A DNA stretch of 64,000 nt from Hofstenia miamia (taxonomy: Eukaryota; Xenacoelomorpha; Acoela; Hofsteniidae). This document shows, in pieces, positions 63,628 to 64,000 of the stretch (its first letter is position 1; every line of letters starts with the position of its first letter). The notes beneath the pieces are model-generated. The model was not told the origin of the DNA and ran no database searches. It saw nothing but the letters and a program-made list of their open reading frames with translations. The position numbers and the translations under genes were made by a program. The stretch spans positions 407,173 through 471,172 of the forward strand of contig CABFPE010000447.1 in assembly GCA_900660155.1 (NCBI GenBank), in the 5' to 3' direction.

Positions 63628-64000
63628 ATTTTAAGAATCGTAGAAGATAGTATGATGCTCCTCTTTATTTATTTGCTTTCAACGTCCCAACACATTAACA
63701 AAATTCATTCAGTGAAATATTTAAATTTAAAAGATGCTAGGGTGATAATTAAATTTTGTAATTTCTTTAGAAGAATTTCTATTCTAAAATTTACCAAGAT
63801 TCGTAAAATATTGATTCATAAAATTTTTACGAGCCTTTTCTTTGTACATGCCTTTCATCATTGAAATATCGCTCCAAACAATCTTTAAGCTCATATTTTA
63901 GCATGTTGGGTACTCTATTTCTTAATTTCTTGTATTAAATAAAATTTCGAGGAAATCAATTTTTAAAAAGTTTGCATAAAACGTATGTTTTAGTTTCTTT
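63628..64000. other. AT-rich DNA at window edge
   Basis: A 70-codon plus frame at 63652-63864 is Ile/Lys/Phe-rich as expected by chance. The minus strand could hold the 5' continuation of the LINE, but I see no motif. Confidence 0.35.

Noticed and set aside
1-64000. CRISPR arrays, tRNA or rRNA genes, bacterial operons or a novel defence-like system
   Set aside because: No regularly spaced repeats, no recognisable tRNA or rRNA segments, and gene structure is spliced and eukaryotic throughout. I saw nothing that supports a new system.

Overview
This is a window of animal nuclear DNA, very AT-rich (roughly 70% A+T by eye). It has spliced genes, kilobase introns, AT microsatellites and a dense litter of broken DNA transposons and non-LTR retrotransposons. 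There is no operon structure and no prokaryotic signal. The host looks like an invertebrate, but the sequence does not settle the phylum. All 16 inferred splice acceptors of the one host gene end in TAG rather than CAG, and one intron is only 44 bp.

Layout. 1-4.2 kb: a transposon graveyard holding a mariner-type transposase pseudogene (+), a LINE endonuclease remnant (+) and a hAT transposase remnant (-). 4.2-13 kb: AT-rich DNA with nothing I recognise. 13-13.65 kb: a LINE reverse transcriptase remnant (-). 15.2-16.7 kb: a piggyBac-like transposase remnant (+). 16.7-27.2 kb: mostly unannotatable, with one 143-bp hAT-type MITE. 27.2-51.7 kb: the only clear host gene, a 16-exon receptor gene on the + strand whose 5' end is not visible. 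51.7-64 kb: downstream DNA with GC-rich transposon debris, two more LINE reverse transcriptase remnants (57.4 kb +, 63 kb -), and two short unidentified coding-like stretches near 61.4 and 62.1 kb.

The host gene encodes at least 944 residues: four visible immunoglobulin domains, three fibronectin type III domains, one transmembrane helix and a cytoplasmic tail of about 255 residues. That order, plus the juxtamembrane/TM sequence (EPWFLALVG...), fits a divergent Roundabout (Robo) axon-guidance receptor whose first Ig domain and signal peptide would lie upstream. Its introns carry a pogo/Tigger-like MITE, a LINE 3' end and an RTE-like tail.

Three long tandem duplications (about 1396, 447 and 345 bp) each abut an N run. 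They are best read as unmerged contig ends, not biology. I found no convincing new biological system. The items most worth a second look are the 44-bp intron whose retention would cut the receptor off before its membrane anchor, the transposon tail placed about 30 bp before a splice acceptor, and the unidentified frame at 62.0-62.4 kb.
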